Positions 23,601-34,999 of a stretch of DNA of 64,000 nt are shown here, piece by piece (positions within the stretch are counted from its first letter, which is position 1; the number at the start of each line of letters is the position of its first letter). This stretch comes from Rhipidocladum racemiflorum (lineage: Eukaryota > Streptophyta > Magnoliopsida > Poales > Poaceae). A model generated the notes under the pieces. That model did no database searches and had not been told where the DNA came from. It worked only from the letters and a program-made list of their open reading frames with translations. Location of the stretch: positions 61,447,915 to 61,511,914 of the forward strand of contig CM070575.1 in the NCBI GenBank assembly GCA_036346355.1, read 5' to 3'. Position numbers and translations under genes: made by a program.

Positions 23601-24108
23601 TGGCGCGATCAACGGCCCACGATGGCTTGGCGCGAGCAGGTCGATCCGGACACGGCTCGGGTCGGTCGATCGATCATGACCGTTGGATCTCGATCCGACG
23701 GTCCACGTGGTTAAGGTTCAACGTGGTTCGGTTAGTCGGTGGCTCGGTCGGACTCGAGTCCGACTCGGGTTCGACTTCGATCGGAGGAATAGTACTTGAC
23801 CCGAGTTGAATTTCCAGCGATTTAATATTTAAAATAATTCCCAGTAATTCATTTAATTCAAGAAAAATAGCTAAATACTCAGAAAAATTCCAGAAAAATT
23901 CTGGAAAATATTTTAGGGCATTTGGGACTCAAATAAAATATGTCCAACAAAACTTTATTTGAAAATTTAATTTCTTTAATTATTTCAATATGAAATAAAT
24001 TCAAATAAATTCCAAATAAATCCAAATAAATTCCAGAAAATTCCAGAAATTCACAAAAGTGCAAAGCAACACTTAATTTCATGAAAAGCAAAAATTTGGG
24101 GTGTTACA
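20647..24108 (-). repeat. Minus-strand solo LTR of the Tek family
   Basis: A complete LTR of 3462 bp in minus orientation starts TGTCGGGACCCC and ends GGGTGTTACA. It is inserted in the Tek-1 5' LTR. The direct flanks are AAGT (20643-20646 and 24109-24112), a 4-base duplication with the fifth base mismatched. The surrounding plus-strand LTR reads through cleanly when it is removed, by comparison with 58441-58500. A TATA-like CTATTTTAAG is at 23487-23496 on the minus strand. With the host LTR it forms a large inverted repeat. Confidence 0.92.
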
Positions 24109-24112
24109 AAGT

Positions 24113-24349
24113 TATCTTATTTTCCGCTGCTATTATTTCTCTTTTAATAAGTTCCGCCCTGCGAGGCGTATATTTGTAACTTGACATTAAGGTCGGGTAA
24201 CCAGTTTGATTATTTAATTTAAGTACTTTATTAGTATCGAGTGGTATGATTGTGATATTTACCGATGTTAAGACTGTGTGCACTAGCGCGTTCCTGGACT
24301 AGTGCTGAATACACAGAGGGTCCGGATTTGCAAATTCGGGGTCCCGACA
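24113..24349 (+). repeat. Tek-1 5' LTR, terminal segment
   Basis: The last 237 bases of the 5' LTR end TCGGGGTCCCGACA, followed by the PBS. It matches 58450-58690 of Tek-3. Confidence 0.92.
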
Positions 24350-24353
24350 GAGG

Positions 24354-24365
24354 TGGTATCAGAGC
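24354..24365 (+). other. Tek-1 primer-binding site
   Basis: TGGTATCAGAGC, matching initiator tRNA-Met, begins 5 bases after the LTR end. Confidence 0.95.
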
Positions 24366-24565
24366 CATACTGACCGTAGGCTCAACCCTAGCTAGAATGG
24401 TCGTAGAGAGGTTAAAACCTATTTTCTAAAAGCTAAAAAGTTCGTCAAGATAAGAAATGATATCTCGACTTACCCCCTTCTCTCTTTTCTTGTCTCTTGC
24501 TGAATTTTTCCTTACCTTGTCACGATTTAAAAATTTCGAGTTCTTACGTGAGCATCTTGTGACAG

Positions 24566-25285
24566 ATGGAGGGAGAGTTTAACTACGTCGATCTGGAGGT
24601 TGGTCACGCCGCAGAACTTTGGCGTATGCTACAGACTCTCGGAGATTTTGAGAAGCCGCAATACCAAGTGGAAGTGATCAGACAAGCAGGATTGATCAAG
24701 GCTTGTGACGTGAAGATTGTGGTACCTGCTAGGAAGAAGGGCCCAGGCAATCGCCCGATACACTGCACTGCCAGAAGGTCTACAATGCAGATGGGTATCC
24801 AAGAAGTGTCACGACGAGCAATGCGGCACATTACCCGCATCTACACCAGAGAATTGGAGAGCACGGTGTTCCGTTATCATCCGCGCAGCAATAACCTCCT
24901 TGACCCGAAGACGATTCAGGATGAGGATGCCATGGTCACACAGTTGGCACGACTTGTTGTCGCCCAGGAGGATGTACTCGATGATACAAGCAAGGAGCTA
25001 CAGAAGGCCCGCAAGGAGATCACGACAGAGAAGAACAGATGGCGGGAAGCTCAAGAGTATGTGTCACGCCTTTCGCGAAGGATTAACGAGTTGGAGATGG
25101 CTTTGTACGGACCAGAGCCAGAGCCAATGCTCGAGCTGCACGAGCCAGACCCGGAGGAGCCGGAGCTTGAGGAGGACACTGCTTCTTCGACTACCACAGA
25201 TGACACAGTTGCTGGACATGGCAATCGTTTCGTGCCTATGCCGCAGTATCCGTACCCAGGCCGTGGAGGTTTTCTCGATGAGTGA
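24566..25285 (+). CDS. ORF0: leader-encoded protein of unknown function
   Basis: This is an intact 239-residue frame from ATG to TGA between the PBS and gag. It is not Gag: it has no zinc knuckle or capsid motif. Residues 1-45 are predicted helical and hydrophobic-rich (MEGEFNYVDLEVGHAAELW). Residues 46-100 suggest two short strands (VKIVVPA, RPIHCTAR) followed by a long basic helix (GIQEVSRRAMRHITRIY). About 128-180 is a heptad-like charged coiled coil, and the tail is Glu/Pro-rich. The same frame recurs in Tek-2 (34077-34781, minus) and Tek-3 (49888-50602). Extra frames upstream of gag are known in some plant gypsy elements, but I cannot assign a function. It lies 286 bases upstream of the gag ATG. 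Confidence 0.75.
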   Translation: MEGEFNYVDLEVGHAAELWRMLQTLGDFEKPQYQVEVIRQAGLIKACDVKIVVPARKKGPGNRPIHCTARRSTMQMGIQEVSRRAMRHITRIYTRELESTVFRYHPRSNNLLDPKTIQDEDAMVTQLARLVVAQEDVLDDTSKELQKARKEITTEKNRWREAQEYVSRLSRRINELEMALYGPEPEPMLELHEPDPEEPELEEDTASSTTTDDTVAGHGNRFVPMPQYPYPGRGGFLDE

Positions 25286-25571
25286 ACATAGGTTCTATAG
25301 TGAGACTCCTTCGCCGAGTCGCGTCATAGAATAAAGAGTCACCCTTTAGGCGTTAGACTCCAGTGTTAGTTCGATTTGGATTTTCATTGCTTGCTGAGTG
25401 TGCAGTATGTGTTGCAAGGCCCCTAGGCATTGTAAGCAACCATACCAAGTTACTATTGATTAAAATAATAAAGTCGGACCTTAAGGTTACACCTTTCGCC
25501 CCGCATAAGTTCCACATCACTTGTCTATTCTTGTTTCCCTCTCATCTCTAAAGCCTAGAGCAAATCGACAG

Positions 25572-26050
25572 ATGGTGAACACCCGCGGAAACCTTGGAGG
25601 CAATGGAAGTGGTTCTCGCCCCGCAGAAAATTCCAATAATAGAGCACCAGCATCGCCAGTGGACATGCAGAATTTTGGAGCATTCCTTGCTGCTCAGACT
25701 CAGTTGATGCATGCTATGATGCAACAGATGCAACACGTCCTTTGCCGGGCCACTGCTAATCAAGTTAATCAGGGACAACGCCAGAATACAAGACTGTCAG
25801 AGTTCATGAGGACTCACCCACCCACTTTTTCTGGGAATGCCAACCCATTGGAGGCCGATGATTGGTTAAGATCAATTGAGAGGAAGCTACACATCGCTCA
25901 ATGCATGGGAAATGAGAAGGTACTCTACGCTTCTCATCAGTTGGAAGGAACAGCCGCTGAATGGTGGGAGAACTTCTGTGCCACGAAAGAGAACCCTCAA
26001 GATATCACTTGGGAAGAGTTCACAGCTGCATTCCGTCAGTATCACGTGCC
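25572..26050 (+). pseudogene. gag: Tek-1 gag, 5' part (interrupted by Tek-2)
   Basis: From ATG at 25572 the frame encodes the N-terminus of Gag: a Gly/Asn-rich leader, a Gln/Met-rich helix (LMHAMMQQMQHV) and the start of the Retrotrans_gag capsid domain (HPPTFSGNANPLEADDWL, EGTAAEWWENF, ITWEEFTAAFRQYH). Gag forms the virus-like particle. The frame is cut after GTGCC by Tek-2; the downstream part resumes in the same phase at 38343. An ATG at 25521 is not in-frame evidence of an earlier start, since the relatives begin at the homologue of 25572. Confidence 0.88.
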
Positions 26051-29000
26051 TGTCGGGACCCCGAATTTGCAAATCCGGACCCTCTGTGTATTCAGCACTA
26101 GTCCAGGAACGCGCTAGTGCACACAGTCTTAACATCGGTATATATCACAATCATACCAAACGATACTATCAAAGTACTTTATTTAAATAATCAAAGGGTT
26201 ACTCGACCTTATGGCCAAGTTACAAATATATGCCTTGCAAGGCAAAACTTATTGAAAGAGAAATAACGGCGGAAAAATCAAATAAACTTATTGGCGCCAT
26301 CCAGTATACACGTGGCAGGCGGCCAGGCTCGCATCCCCTAAGTAGGCGGGTCCTCTTGGAACTCTCTTCAAGCTAGCGTAGTCTCCTCTTCAAGCTGGTA
26401 TTGTGTTGAGGCAAGGGTGAGTGCCACTGGTACTCGACAAGTCATGCTGAATGCAAGCTAATATACTATATGCATGGCTTGGTACAAAGGAATAGCTCGG
26501 GGTATATTTGCGATAAAGACTTTGACAAGTAATAAAAGTAGATTCAGCGGTGAAATAAGTAAAGCATAAATAACTTTTGAAGAAAATTTAATAAACATTT
26601 ACCCCATCTAAACCACATTTCCATCATCTTCATTATTAAACCAACCCAACTTTTCAAATCAAGTTATTTTGAAAAGTCTAACCGCCTTGTAATTCCCGAG
26701 CATTGTCGATCTGTGGACTCGGCTATTCAAATAGATTCTACACTCTGCGGAGGTTATGCACTTTACCCACAAGATACAATCCACTCACCCACGTCAGCGT
26801 GAATCGCCATACAAAAGTATGCGAATGACGATCATAACAAAGCCTTTCGGAAGCCTCAAACAACACGGGTGGTCCTCTCAGGTTCGTGCTCTACACCATC
26901 CCTTCCCATAGCCAAGGCGAAGTATGGGACCAACACAGTTAGATGGGTATCTGGCCACGACCACGATCGGCTCCCCGTGCAATCACACACAAGCGGTGTA
27001 GCGACACCTGAGGCTCCACAAGTGAGTCATAGCGACTTAGTCAACTTCAGGGCCGTCCCATTCCAGCCATGTGGTTGCAAGTATGACCGATTCAAAGGCT
27101 TGCAAGGTTAAGTCCTTAAAGTGACGAGGGCAAGACTGCAGAAAAACCAAATCAACATTCCCAATGCCACAATGGCCCACTGATTACTCTTGCCACATGC
27201 CCGTTCGAAAGCTATTTATCAAACCCGGTTGATTACCATGCACCACGTCAGTCAACATCACATGATACTTTTCCAAAACAGGTTCAATATATCATTAAGT
27301 CCATATTATCATTTGATTGTCCAAAATCATGTCATGAGCACGTGAGGTCTAGCGGCATACTACAACGGTCTAAACCCATGTTGGCAATTTAATAATGTCC
27401 AACTAGTAAACCACAACTAGGGTGACAAAGGTCATAGCACATACTTAAGTAATCAAGGTGTCATATAGCAAATTGGTATTTATCTAACCCCCATGTTTAA
27501 ACAAAGTATCTTTCTAATTAAACTAGCATGCAATAGTTTAAATCAAAATAGATTTGAAATAGGATCAACATGGTCAAAGCACAACTTGCCTTCAAAAAGT
27601 ACTTGTTCTTGGTCTTGAGTTGGATCTGAGTCAACACTTCTCCTCGAATCCTTAAGCACTTCAACGTCTACTCGTAAAGCGTGCAAATAGCAAATACACA
27701 AATAAACACTAGGCAAAAACATCCCAAAACTCCAAATAAAATCCATAAACAGAAACGTAATTTTCTGGATTTTTAGAAAGCTGGAATCTCGTCAAATTTG
27801 GAGTTAAAATGCAAAAGTTATGATTATTTAAAGTTTAAATAATCAATTAAATAATATTACAGAGAAAAACTTTAGTCCAAAAATTAAATAAAATTCATAT
27901 TTAGGTAGATCTCAATTTTATACAAATTTAGAAATTTGAATCGCTCAAATGTCGGAGTTGAAAGCGCATAAAAGTTATAAGCGTTTGAAGTTTGAATCTA
28001 AATTTGAATCAATATTTCCGAATTAATAAATCATTTTCTTTTGGAAATTAATTATTAAATCGGCATGGACACGCAGTCGGCCTACGATTGGCTGGTGGCG
28101 TCAACCAGGTCCATGGACTTGGTCACGCTTGGCTCAGGTCTCGGTGGACACGGTCCCGCGGCTCAAGTCTCGACAGCGGGACCGGTATCGGCGACCGATG
28201 CGTGTGTGCACGGTGCGGTGCTGGCCGTGCCCGCACGACGCGTCGGCGTGTGACACATGGGTGCATCACAGCCCTTGATTCCCGATCGAGCGGATATGAT
28301 CCACCGGGAATTCAATCTCTACAGCGATATAGCCGGCCGTTGGATCTAAATCAAGAGTGAGAATAGATCTAACCTAGGTGCATACGATTTCCATCTAACG
28401 GTTTAGATCTAATCTGGTTTTCTCACGGTGTGATGTGGGCTAACCTGGACCGTTCGATGAAGATCGCCACGGCGAGAAGCTTTTTGCAGTCGCGGTGGCC
28501 GCGCGTGGGCTGCCGGAGTGGAAGAGGGGCGACCACGGGCACAGCGATTTGATGCCCCTCGAGCGAGTGAGTCGCCCCTCGGTTGCGGCAGCAGCGGGCT
28601 CGGAGGCAGCCCGCGGGGCGGAGGCTCGGTGGCGGCGAGCGCAACAATGACCGAGTGAAGCCCTAAGCAACTACGAGGATTGCAGCCTCGGCAGGCGCTA
28701 CGGCGAGACAAGCTAGGGAAAAGCGGCGCGGGTCATGGCGATCCTCGTCGCGGGGTCTCGGTCATTAAATAGGCCCGCAGATTCGCGGAATCCTCGAACC
28801 TAACGGAGTTCGGTCATGGCGCTTGATGGCCGAGTCCGCCCCGGACGCGGGAAGGCGGCCCGGCGCCCGGCCGTCCGTGTTGAGAACCAGCGGCTAGGAT
28901 CGAACGGCATGACCCGTCAGGCCGGACGCGATGCGGCGGCGTGGCAAGCTCTTAAGCCGTTGGATCGAAATCAAGCGACCCACGTGCCCTGAGTGCAGCC

Positions 29001-29388
29001 CGACTCGTTCGCGGCTGAGCGTGGTTGGTGGACTTCGGACTCGAAGTCGACTCGGGCTCGATCGGATGAAACGATACAAACCCACTCGTATTTTCCAGCG
29101 ATTTAATATTTAAAATAATTCCCAGTAATTCATTTAATTCATTAAAAATAGCAAAGACTTCGAGAAAAAATTCGAGAAAAATTACGGAAAATATTTTAGA
29201 TCATTTGGACTCAAATAAAATATTTCCAATAAATTTTATTTGCAAAATTAAATTCTTTAATTATTTCAAAATGGAATAAATTCAAATAAATTCCAAATAA
29301 ATCCAAATAAATTCAGAAAATTCCAAAAATTCACCAAAGTGCCAAATCACACATGAATTTAAGAAAAGCAAAATTTTGAGGTGTTACA
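26051..29388 (-). repeat. Tek-2 3' LTR
   Basis: This LTR is 3338 bp, TGTCGGG...GTGTTACA on the plus strand. A TATA-like CTATTTAATG is at 28763-28772 on the minus strand. It differs from the partner LTR mostly in small indel clusters, such as 26426-26450 against 35366-35390. Confidence 0.92.
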
Positions 29389-29390
29389 AA

Positions 29391-29400
29391 CCTCCCCCTT
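29391..29400 (-). other. Tek-2 polypurine tract
   Basis: CCTCCCCCTT on the plus strand directly inside the 3' LTR gives the minus-strand purine run AAGGGGGAGG. Confidence 0.88.
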
Positions 29401-30860
29401 AATAGAATCTCGTCCCAAAGATTGAGCTTACTAAAGGAATAGGTTTGGAAACTCTTTCTTCAAATCCTCTTCGCTCCCAAAGTCGCCCCGCTTTCTTCAT
29501 GGTTGCTCCTTTGAACTCTCTGAGAAGCTTGAGTTGACTTGTTTCTAGTTTCTCGATCCATTGTGTCTAGAATCCTCACGGGATGCTCCTTATAAGTCAA
29601 GTCCTCTTGCAACTCAATTGACTCTAAGCGGTGTCAGTTCCTCGGGGAACTCGGAGGCACTTCTGCCAGGACACATGGAATACATCATGTGCTCCTGCTA
29701 CTTGTTGGCAACTCCAGTTGGTAAGCAACCGCCTCGACTCAAAATCTTAAATGGTCAACATAACGAGTGCGAGTTTCCCTTTGGCATGGAACCTCTTAAC
29801 TCCCACTGAGGCGTAACTCTGAGATAAACAAAGTCTTAGTTCCAAAACTCAAGTCTCGGCGGCGATTGTCGCATAACTCTTACACGAGGTTGGGCTATCT
29901 TCAACCTTTCCTAATCACGGCAATCGCTCTTGACCTCTTGAAGAATATCAGGCCCAAAGACACGGCTCGCGGATCTCATTCAATTCAATGGCGTCCGGCC
30001 AGTCGACCATCTGATTGCCTCGAAAGGTGACATCGTAAACTAACTGATAACTATTGTTATGGCCCGAACTCGGCATCACGGCAAACTCTTATCCCAAGAG
30101 GTAGCATAAGCCAATGCACAAGCTCAACATATCCTCGAATCTGGTTGACTCTTTCGGTCTGTCCATCCGATGCATGTGGATGATAAGGTACATCTTGAAG
30201 TTTAAGCAGGTTCCCATGGCTTCATGCAACTTATTCGAACCTTGAGGTAAATTGGGTACCTCATCGATACAATCCTCTTTGGCACTCCGTGTAAACAAAC
30301 AATCTGATCATGTACAACTGCCTTTAATTTATCTCCCAGGTAGGTGGTCTTCACGAGGATAAAATGAACTACTTTAGTCAGCGATCCACTATAACCCATA
30401 TGGAGTCATAACCTCCCTTGAGTCTTGACAAACCTAATGAAATCCATTCCGATTTCCTCCACTTCCACTCAGGTATCTTCGGCGGTTGTAGCAATCTGCT
30501 TTGGTCTCGATGCATTGCCTTGACTCTACGGCATCGTCGCACAATGCAACATGCTCGGCAACTTCACGTTTTCATGCTCGGCCACGGAAATCTCTCCTTG
30601 AGATCTGATACATCTTGGCGCTTCGAGGATGAATTGAATACTTAAGTCATGGGCTTCTTCGAGTCGATTGCTTTAACTCCTTTTGTTAGGCACACAAATC
30701 GATCTCATCCACAGCGTGCCTTGCTCATCCAACTTGAAGTCCTCTGCCTTGCCCTCCTCCTTGGCGGACTTAATCCTGCGGATCTTGTCATCATCATACA
30801 TCCTTCTCGGATCTGATTCTCTAGGGTAGGCTTTACTTCTAATCACGGCCAAGAATCCGC
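29401..30860 (-). pseudogene. Tek-2 integrase and chromodomain, frameshifted
   Basis: On the minus strand, fragments of the integrase core are readable near 30200-30400 (LTKVVHF, HGVPKRIVS), with the zinc-binding part near 30500-30860. The C-terminal chromodomain region is near 29430-29590. The frame changes many times, so no intact protein exists as written. It is homologous to 40960-41340 plus 62150-63132 of Tek-1. Confidence 0.8.
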
Positions 30861-32200
30861 TAAGGTACTACCTCAATCTTCATCTTCGAAAACCTTACAT
30901 AACTCATCGACTTGTGGCTAACAGCGTACTCACGGTATGGCTTTTCGACTCGAGCATCGGCTACTCGTTGGCCTTCCGGGATGGTAATGGATTCCAACAT
31001 TATAGTCCTTGATCGCTCTAACCATCTCCTCTGCCTCATATTCAGATCCAGTGGTGAATATGTACTTAAAACTCTTATGATCCAGTATACACTTCACATC
31101 TGTTTCCAATCGATAGTGACGCCATATCTTCAAGGCATGCACTACGGACTAACTCTAGGTCATGTGTGGATAATTTTTCCTCATAGGCCTCAAGCGCCTT
31201 GATGCATAGCGGCGACCTTTCCATTCTGCATCGGCCACATCCAAGTCCTTGGCGCGATCGTCACAATAAATCTCCGAAGCTTTGAGCAACATCCGGTAGA
31301 ACTAACAGGTCTTGATGTCAATCGCTTCTTGACTCCTGAAATCCTTTCTCACATTCGGCGTCCATGCAAACTTCTTTTCCTTCTTGACAATTGCGTAGAG
31401 GTTTACAGTGTCGAGAAGCCTTCAATAAACAGCGGTAGTATCCCGCCATTCAAGGAAACTCGAATGGGTCACACGATCTTGGTGCTCCCCAATGTAACAG
31501 CTTCTACTTTGCTTGGATCCACAGCGACTCCTTCTGCGGTCATTACATGTCAAAAACTCCACCTTGTCCTTCCAAAAATCACACTTAGCTGAACTTGGCG
31601 AAAAGTTCTTTGTTCCCTCACTTTTCCAAACCTCGCCTTAAGTGTTCGGCATGTTCATCCTACTGTCTTGGAGTAGATTAGGATATCGATCTATGAACAC
31701 GGCGACAAACTTGTCCAAATATTCCATGAACACCTTATTCATCATATTCATGAAATAGTGGCGCATTAAATCGGCCCAAAGGACATCTTTATGGCTTCGT
31801 AATGTCCATATCTTGAGAATGCAGATCTTGGAATATCCTCGATCGGATCTTCAAGGCGATGGTATCGATCTCGAGATCAATCTTGGAGAAAACTCGGCTC
31901 CTCTTAAGCGATCAAACAAATCATCAATCACAGGTAGCGGATACCTATTCTTTCTGGTGACTTCATTGAGTGCACGGTAGTCAATGCACATCCTGAAACT
32001 CCCGTCCTTCTTCTTGACAAACAAAACTGGTGCTCCCCCCGGCTGACCGAACTCGATCGATAAATCCTTTCTCCCATTAACTCTTCTAGTTTGTTTCTTC
32101 ATCTCTACCAACTCCTCGGTAGACATCCAGATAAGGTCTCTTTGCTGCTCGGTCTTTGTGCAGTACAAGCTCTATCACAAACTCTATGTCCTGTCGGCGG
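30861..32200 (-). pseudogene. Tek-2 reverse transcriptase and RNase H, frameshifted
   Basis: The RT start is clear at 31851-32168 (VKKKDGSFRMCIDYRALNEV, PLPVIDDLFDRL). The catalytic FIDD region near 31690-31700 has an extra base that breaks the motif. RNase H is recognisable at 30930-31142 (ALKIWRHY, YNVGIHYHPG). Several frameshifts occur, so the copy is inactive as written. Confidence 0.82.
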
Positions 32201-32720
32201 CATACCGAGGTAGATCTTCGGGAAAAACATCGGAGTACTCATTCCTCTTTGGGACATCCTCTATGCTGATTGCCTTGAATGCTTTGGCCTAACCATCAAG
32301 CTGTCCATCTCTAACGCATGATGGCTTGAAATTCCACTTTCTTCCCATACGGGCTCTCGAGATAGTCCTTAGTCCACAATCCATACTGACCTTGTGCTTG
32401 GATAAGCAATCCATTCCCAATATAACATCTAAGGTGCAGGTCTCCAAAATTATAAGGTTTGCTAGGAACTCTATTCCATCTATTAGTATTCTCACCCGGA
32501 ACATCCTACTTCCGTTCGAACTCGGAACCGAGGGGTTTGAACTAAAAGCATGCACTTAAGTCTTGCAACTCTCAAGTCATTTCTAGCAGCAAAGCCTTGC
32601 CGAAACAAGCGAATCTGAAGCTCGAGTCAAACAAAGCTGTTGCGTCTTGAGTTAACAAGTAACTTACCCGATCTGACGGCGTGGCATTCTGCCGGTGCAT
32701 CTGCGGTGACATGGTTGACT
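32201..32720 (-). pseudogene. Tek-2 protease region, frameshifted
   Basis: The minus strand of 32289-32555 encodes VRILIDGIEFLANLIILET and LDVILGMD, the C-terminal half of the aspartic protease. The active-site DSGA region near 32625 has lost bases right after the Asp-Ser codons, shifting the frame. Tek-1 and Tek-3 are broken at the same place. Confidence 0.78.
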
Positions 32721-32734
32721 CGGCCTCTCACCCG

Positions 32735-33802
32735 CGATGCAGGGTGTGGCTCCTGGTGCTTTGGCGTCCTAGTGAGGGTGGTTCGTAGGTTGAAGCCGGC
32801 CGAAGTCAGCTCTGCTTTGTCTTCTTTGGACAAGCTGTTGGCAAAGTGTCCTGGCTCGTTACCAGGTTAACAACGTCTCACTTTCGTTCCTTCTTGTTGC
32901 ACAGGGTAGCGTTCGTAGCGAAATTTTGGGGTTTGGTAGTTACGATTGGCGGTCTTGGTGCTTTGAGGATGGTGTCCTTATCGCGATACGTGGTTGGAAT
33001 CTGAAGAATTGATTTGGTGCAACTCTCAAGCGATTGCGCTCGCGTGATCCTTGCTGTTGCATCCTGCTTCTGTTCTCATCCAGTTCCTTAGCGGCTTGTC
33101 CTCAAGAATAAGCGCCTTATTCACCAATTCTTGGAAATGCGGAAAGGTGTGGGTGATCAACCCTACTTGCAATCCCGAGTTAAGTCCCTTCATAAAAGCG
33201 AGGTATGCGGATTTATCTGTCGCTACATCCTCAGTGCGTAGCGTGCTAGGTGTGAACTTGTTCGGGTAGTCGACCCTTTGGTGATTACCTTGCTTCAGTG
33301 CTACTGAACTCCTCCTTCTTAAGGTCCATGATTCCTTCCGTGCGTGATACTTCCGAATGCAATGAACTCTTCCCAAGTGATATCTTGAGGGTTCTCTGCG
33401 TGGCACAGTTCTCCCACCATTCGGCGTTCCTTCCAAGCGATGAGAAGCGTAGAGTACCTTCTCATTTCCTATGCATTGAGCTATGTGTAACTTCCTCTCG
33501 ATTGATCTTAACCAATCATCGGCCTCCAATGGATTGGCATTCCCGGAGAAAGTGGGTGGGTGAGTCCTCATGAACTCGACACCTTGTATTAGCGTGGTCC
33601 CGATTAACTTGATTAGCAAGATGGCCTGAGCGATGACGTGCTGCATTTGTTGCATCATAGCATGCATCAACCGAGTCCGGGCAGCAAGAAAGGCTCCAAA
33701 ACTCTGCATATCAACCGGTGGTGCTGGTGCTTCATCATTGGGGTTTTCTGCTGGGCGAGATCCACTCCCATTGCTTCCCAAGTTTCCATGGGTGTTCACC
33801 AT
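32735..33802 (-). pseudogene. gag: Tek-2 gag
   Basis: It starts at ATG 33802 and is readable as one frame for about 258 residues to 33026, although parts are locally shifted. It shows the Gln/Met-rich helix, HPPTFSGNANPLEADDWL, LHIAQCIGNEKVLYASH, then LVNKALILEDK. The capsid WWENF motif is damaged. The zinc-knuckle region (about 32810-32880) is out of frame. Confidence 0.85.
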
Positions 33803-34076
33803 CTGTCGATTTGCTCTAGGTTTAGAGATGAGAGGGAAACAAGAATAGACAAGTAATATGGAACTTATGCGCGAAAGGGGTAACTTTAAGGTCCAACTTT
33901 ATTATTAATAACTTGGTATGGCTGCTTACAATGCCTAAGGGCCTTGCAACACATACCGCACACTCAAAGAAACAATGGAAATCCAAATCGAGCTAACTCT
34001 CGAGTCTAACGCCTAAAGGGTGACTCTTTCTTCTATGACGCGACTCGGCGAAGGAATCTCACTATAGAACCTATGT
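33803..34076 (-). other. Tek-2 spacer between ORF0 and gag
   Basis: This is the counterpart of 25286-25571 in Tek-1. It is noncoding and conserved in length and sequence, and nothing further was recognised. Confidence 0.6.
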
Positions 34077-34781
34077 TCACTCATCGAGAAAACCTCCACG
34101 GCCTGGGTACGGTTGCCGTGGCATAGGCGCGAAACGATCGCCATGTCCAGCAACTATGTCCTCTGTGGTAGTCGAAGAAGCGATGTCCTCATCGAGATCG
34201 ACTCCTCCGATCCGCTCGTGTAGCTCGAATCGCTCTGGGTCCGTCCGTACAAAGTCATCTCCAACTCGTCAATCCTTCGTAGAAGGTGTGCCACATACTC
34301 TTGAGCTTCCCGCCATCTATTCTTCTCTCTGTCGTGATCTCCTTGCGGGCCTTCGTAGCTCCTTGCTTGTATTATCTAGTACATCCTCCTGGGCGACAAA
34401 TCGTGCCAATCGTAAACCGTGGCATCCTCATCCTGAATCGCCTTGGTCGAAGGTTATCGCTGCGCGGATGGTAACGGAACACCGTGCTCTCCAATTCTCT
34501 GGCGTAGATACGGGTAATGTGCCGCATTGCGCGTCGTGATACTTCTTGGATACCCATCTGCATTGTAGATCTCCTGGCAGTGCAGTGTATCGGGCGATTG
34601 CCTGGGCCCTTTTTCCTAGCGGTACCTCAATCCTCACGTCACAAGCCTTGATCAATCCCGCTTGTCTGATCACTTCCACTTGGTATTGGGGCTTCTCAAA
34701 ATCTCCGAGAGTCTGTAGCATATGCCAAAGTTCCGCGGCGTGACCAACTCCCAGATCAACGTAGTTGAACTCTTCCTCCAT
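34077..34781 (-). pseudogene. Tek-2 ORF0 copy
   Basis: It has the same start (MEEEFNYVDLGVGHAAELW) and the same stop context as Tek-1 ORF0. The first 85 or so residues are in one frame (to about 34530), and then small gaps shift the frame. The conserved helix (GIQEVSRR) and the FRYHPRS segment remain readable. Confidence 0.8.
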
Positions 34782-34983
34782 CTGTCACAAGAGTGCTTTA
34801 CGTAAGAACCCGTAATTTTTAAATTGTGACAAGGTAAGGGAAAATTTCAGCAAGAGACAAGAAAAGAGAGAAGGGGATAAGTCGAGATGTCATTTCTTGT
34901 CTTCACAAATTTTTAGCTTTTAGAAAATAGGTTTTATCCTCACTACGACCATTCTAACTTAGGGTTGAGCCTCAGTCAAGTAT

Positions 34984-34994
34984 GGCTCGATACC
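34984..34994 (-). other. Tek-2 primer-binding site with one base missing
   Basis: The plus strand reads GCTCGATACCA where GCTCTGATACCA is expected, so one T is missing at the CTG. The adjoining LTR end also lacks two bases (TCGGG for TGTCGGG). Priming would be impaired if this is real. Confidence 0.8.
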
Positions 34995-34999
34995 ACCTC

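Noticed and set aside
23141..23809. Several overlapping frames in the solo LTR core
   Set aside because: High GC with few stop codons on both strands; palindromes and LTR structure account for it.
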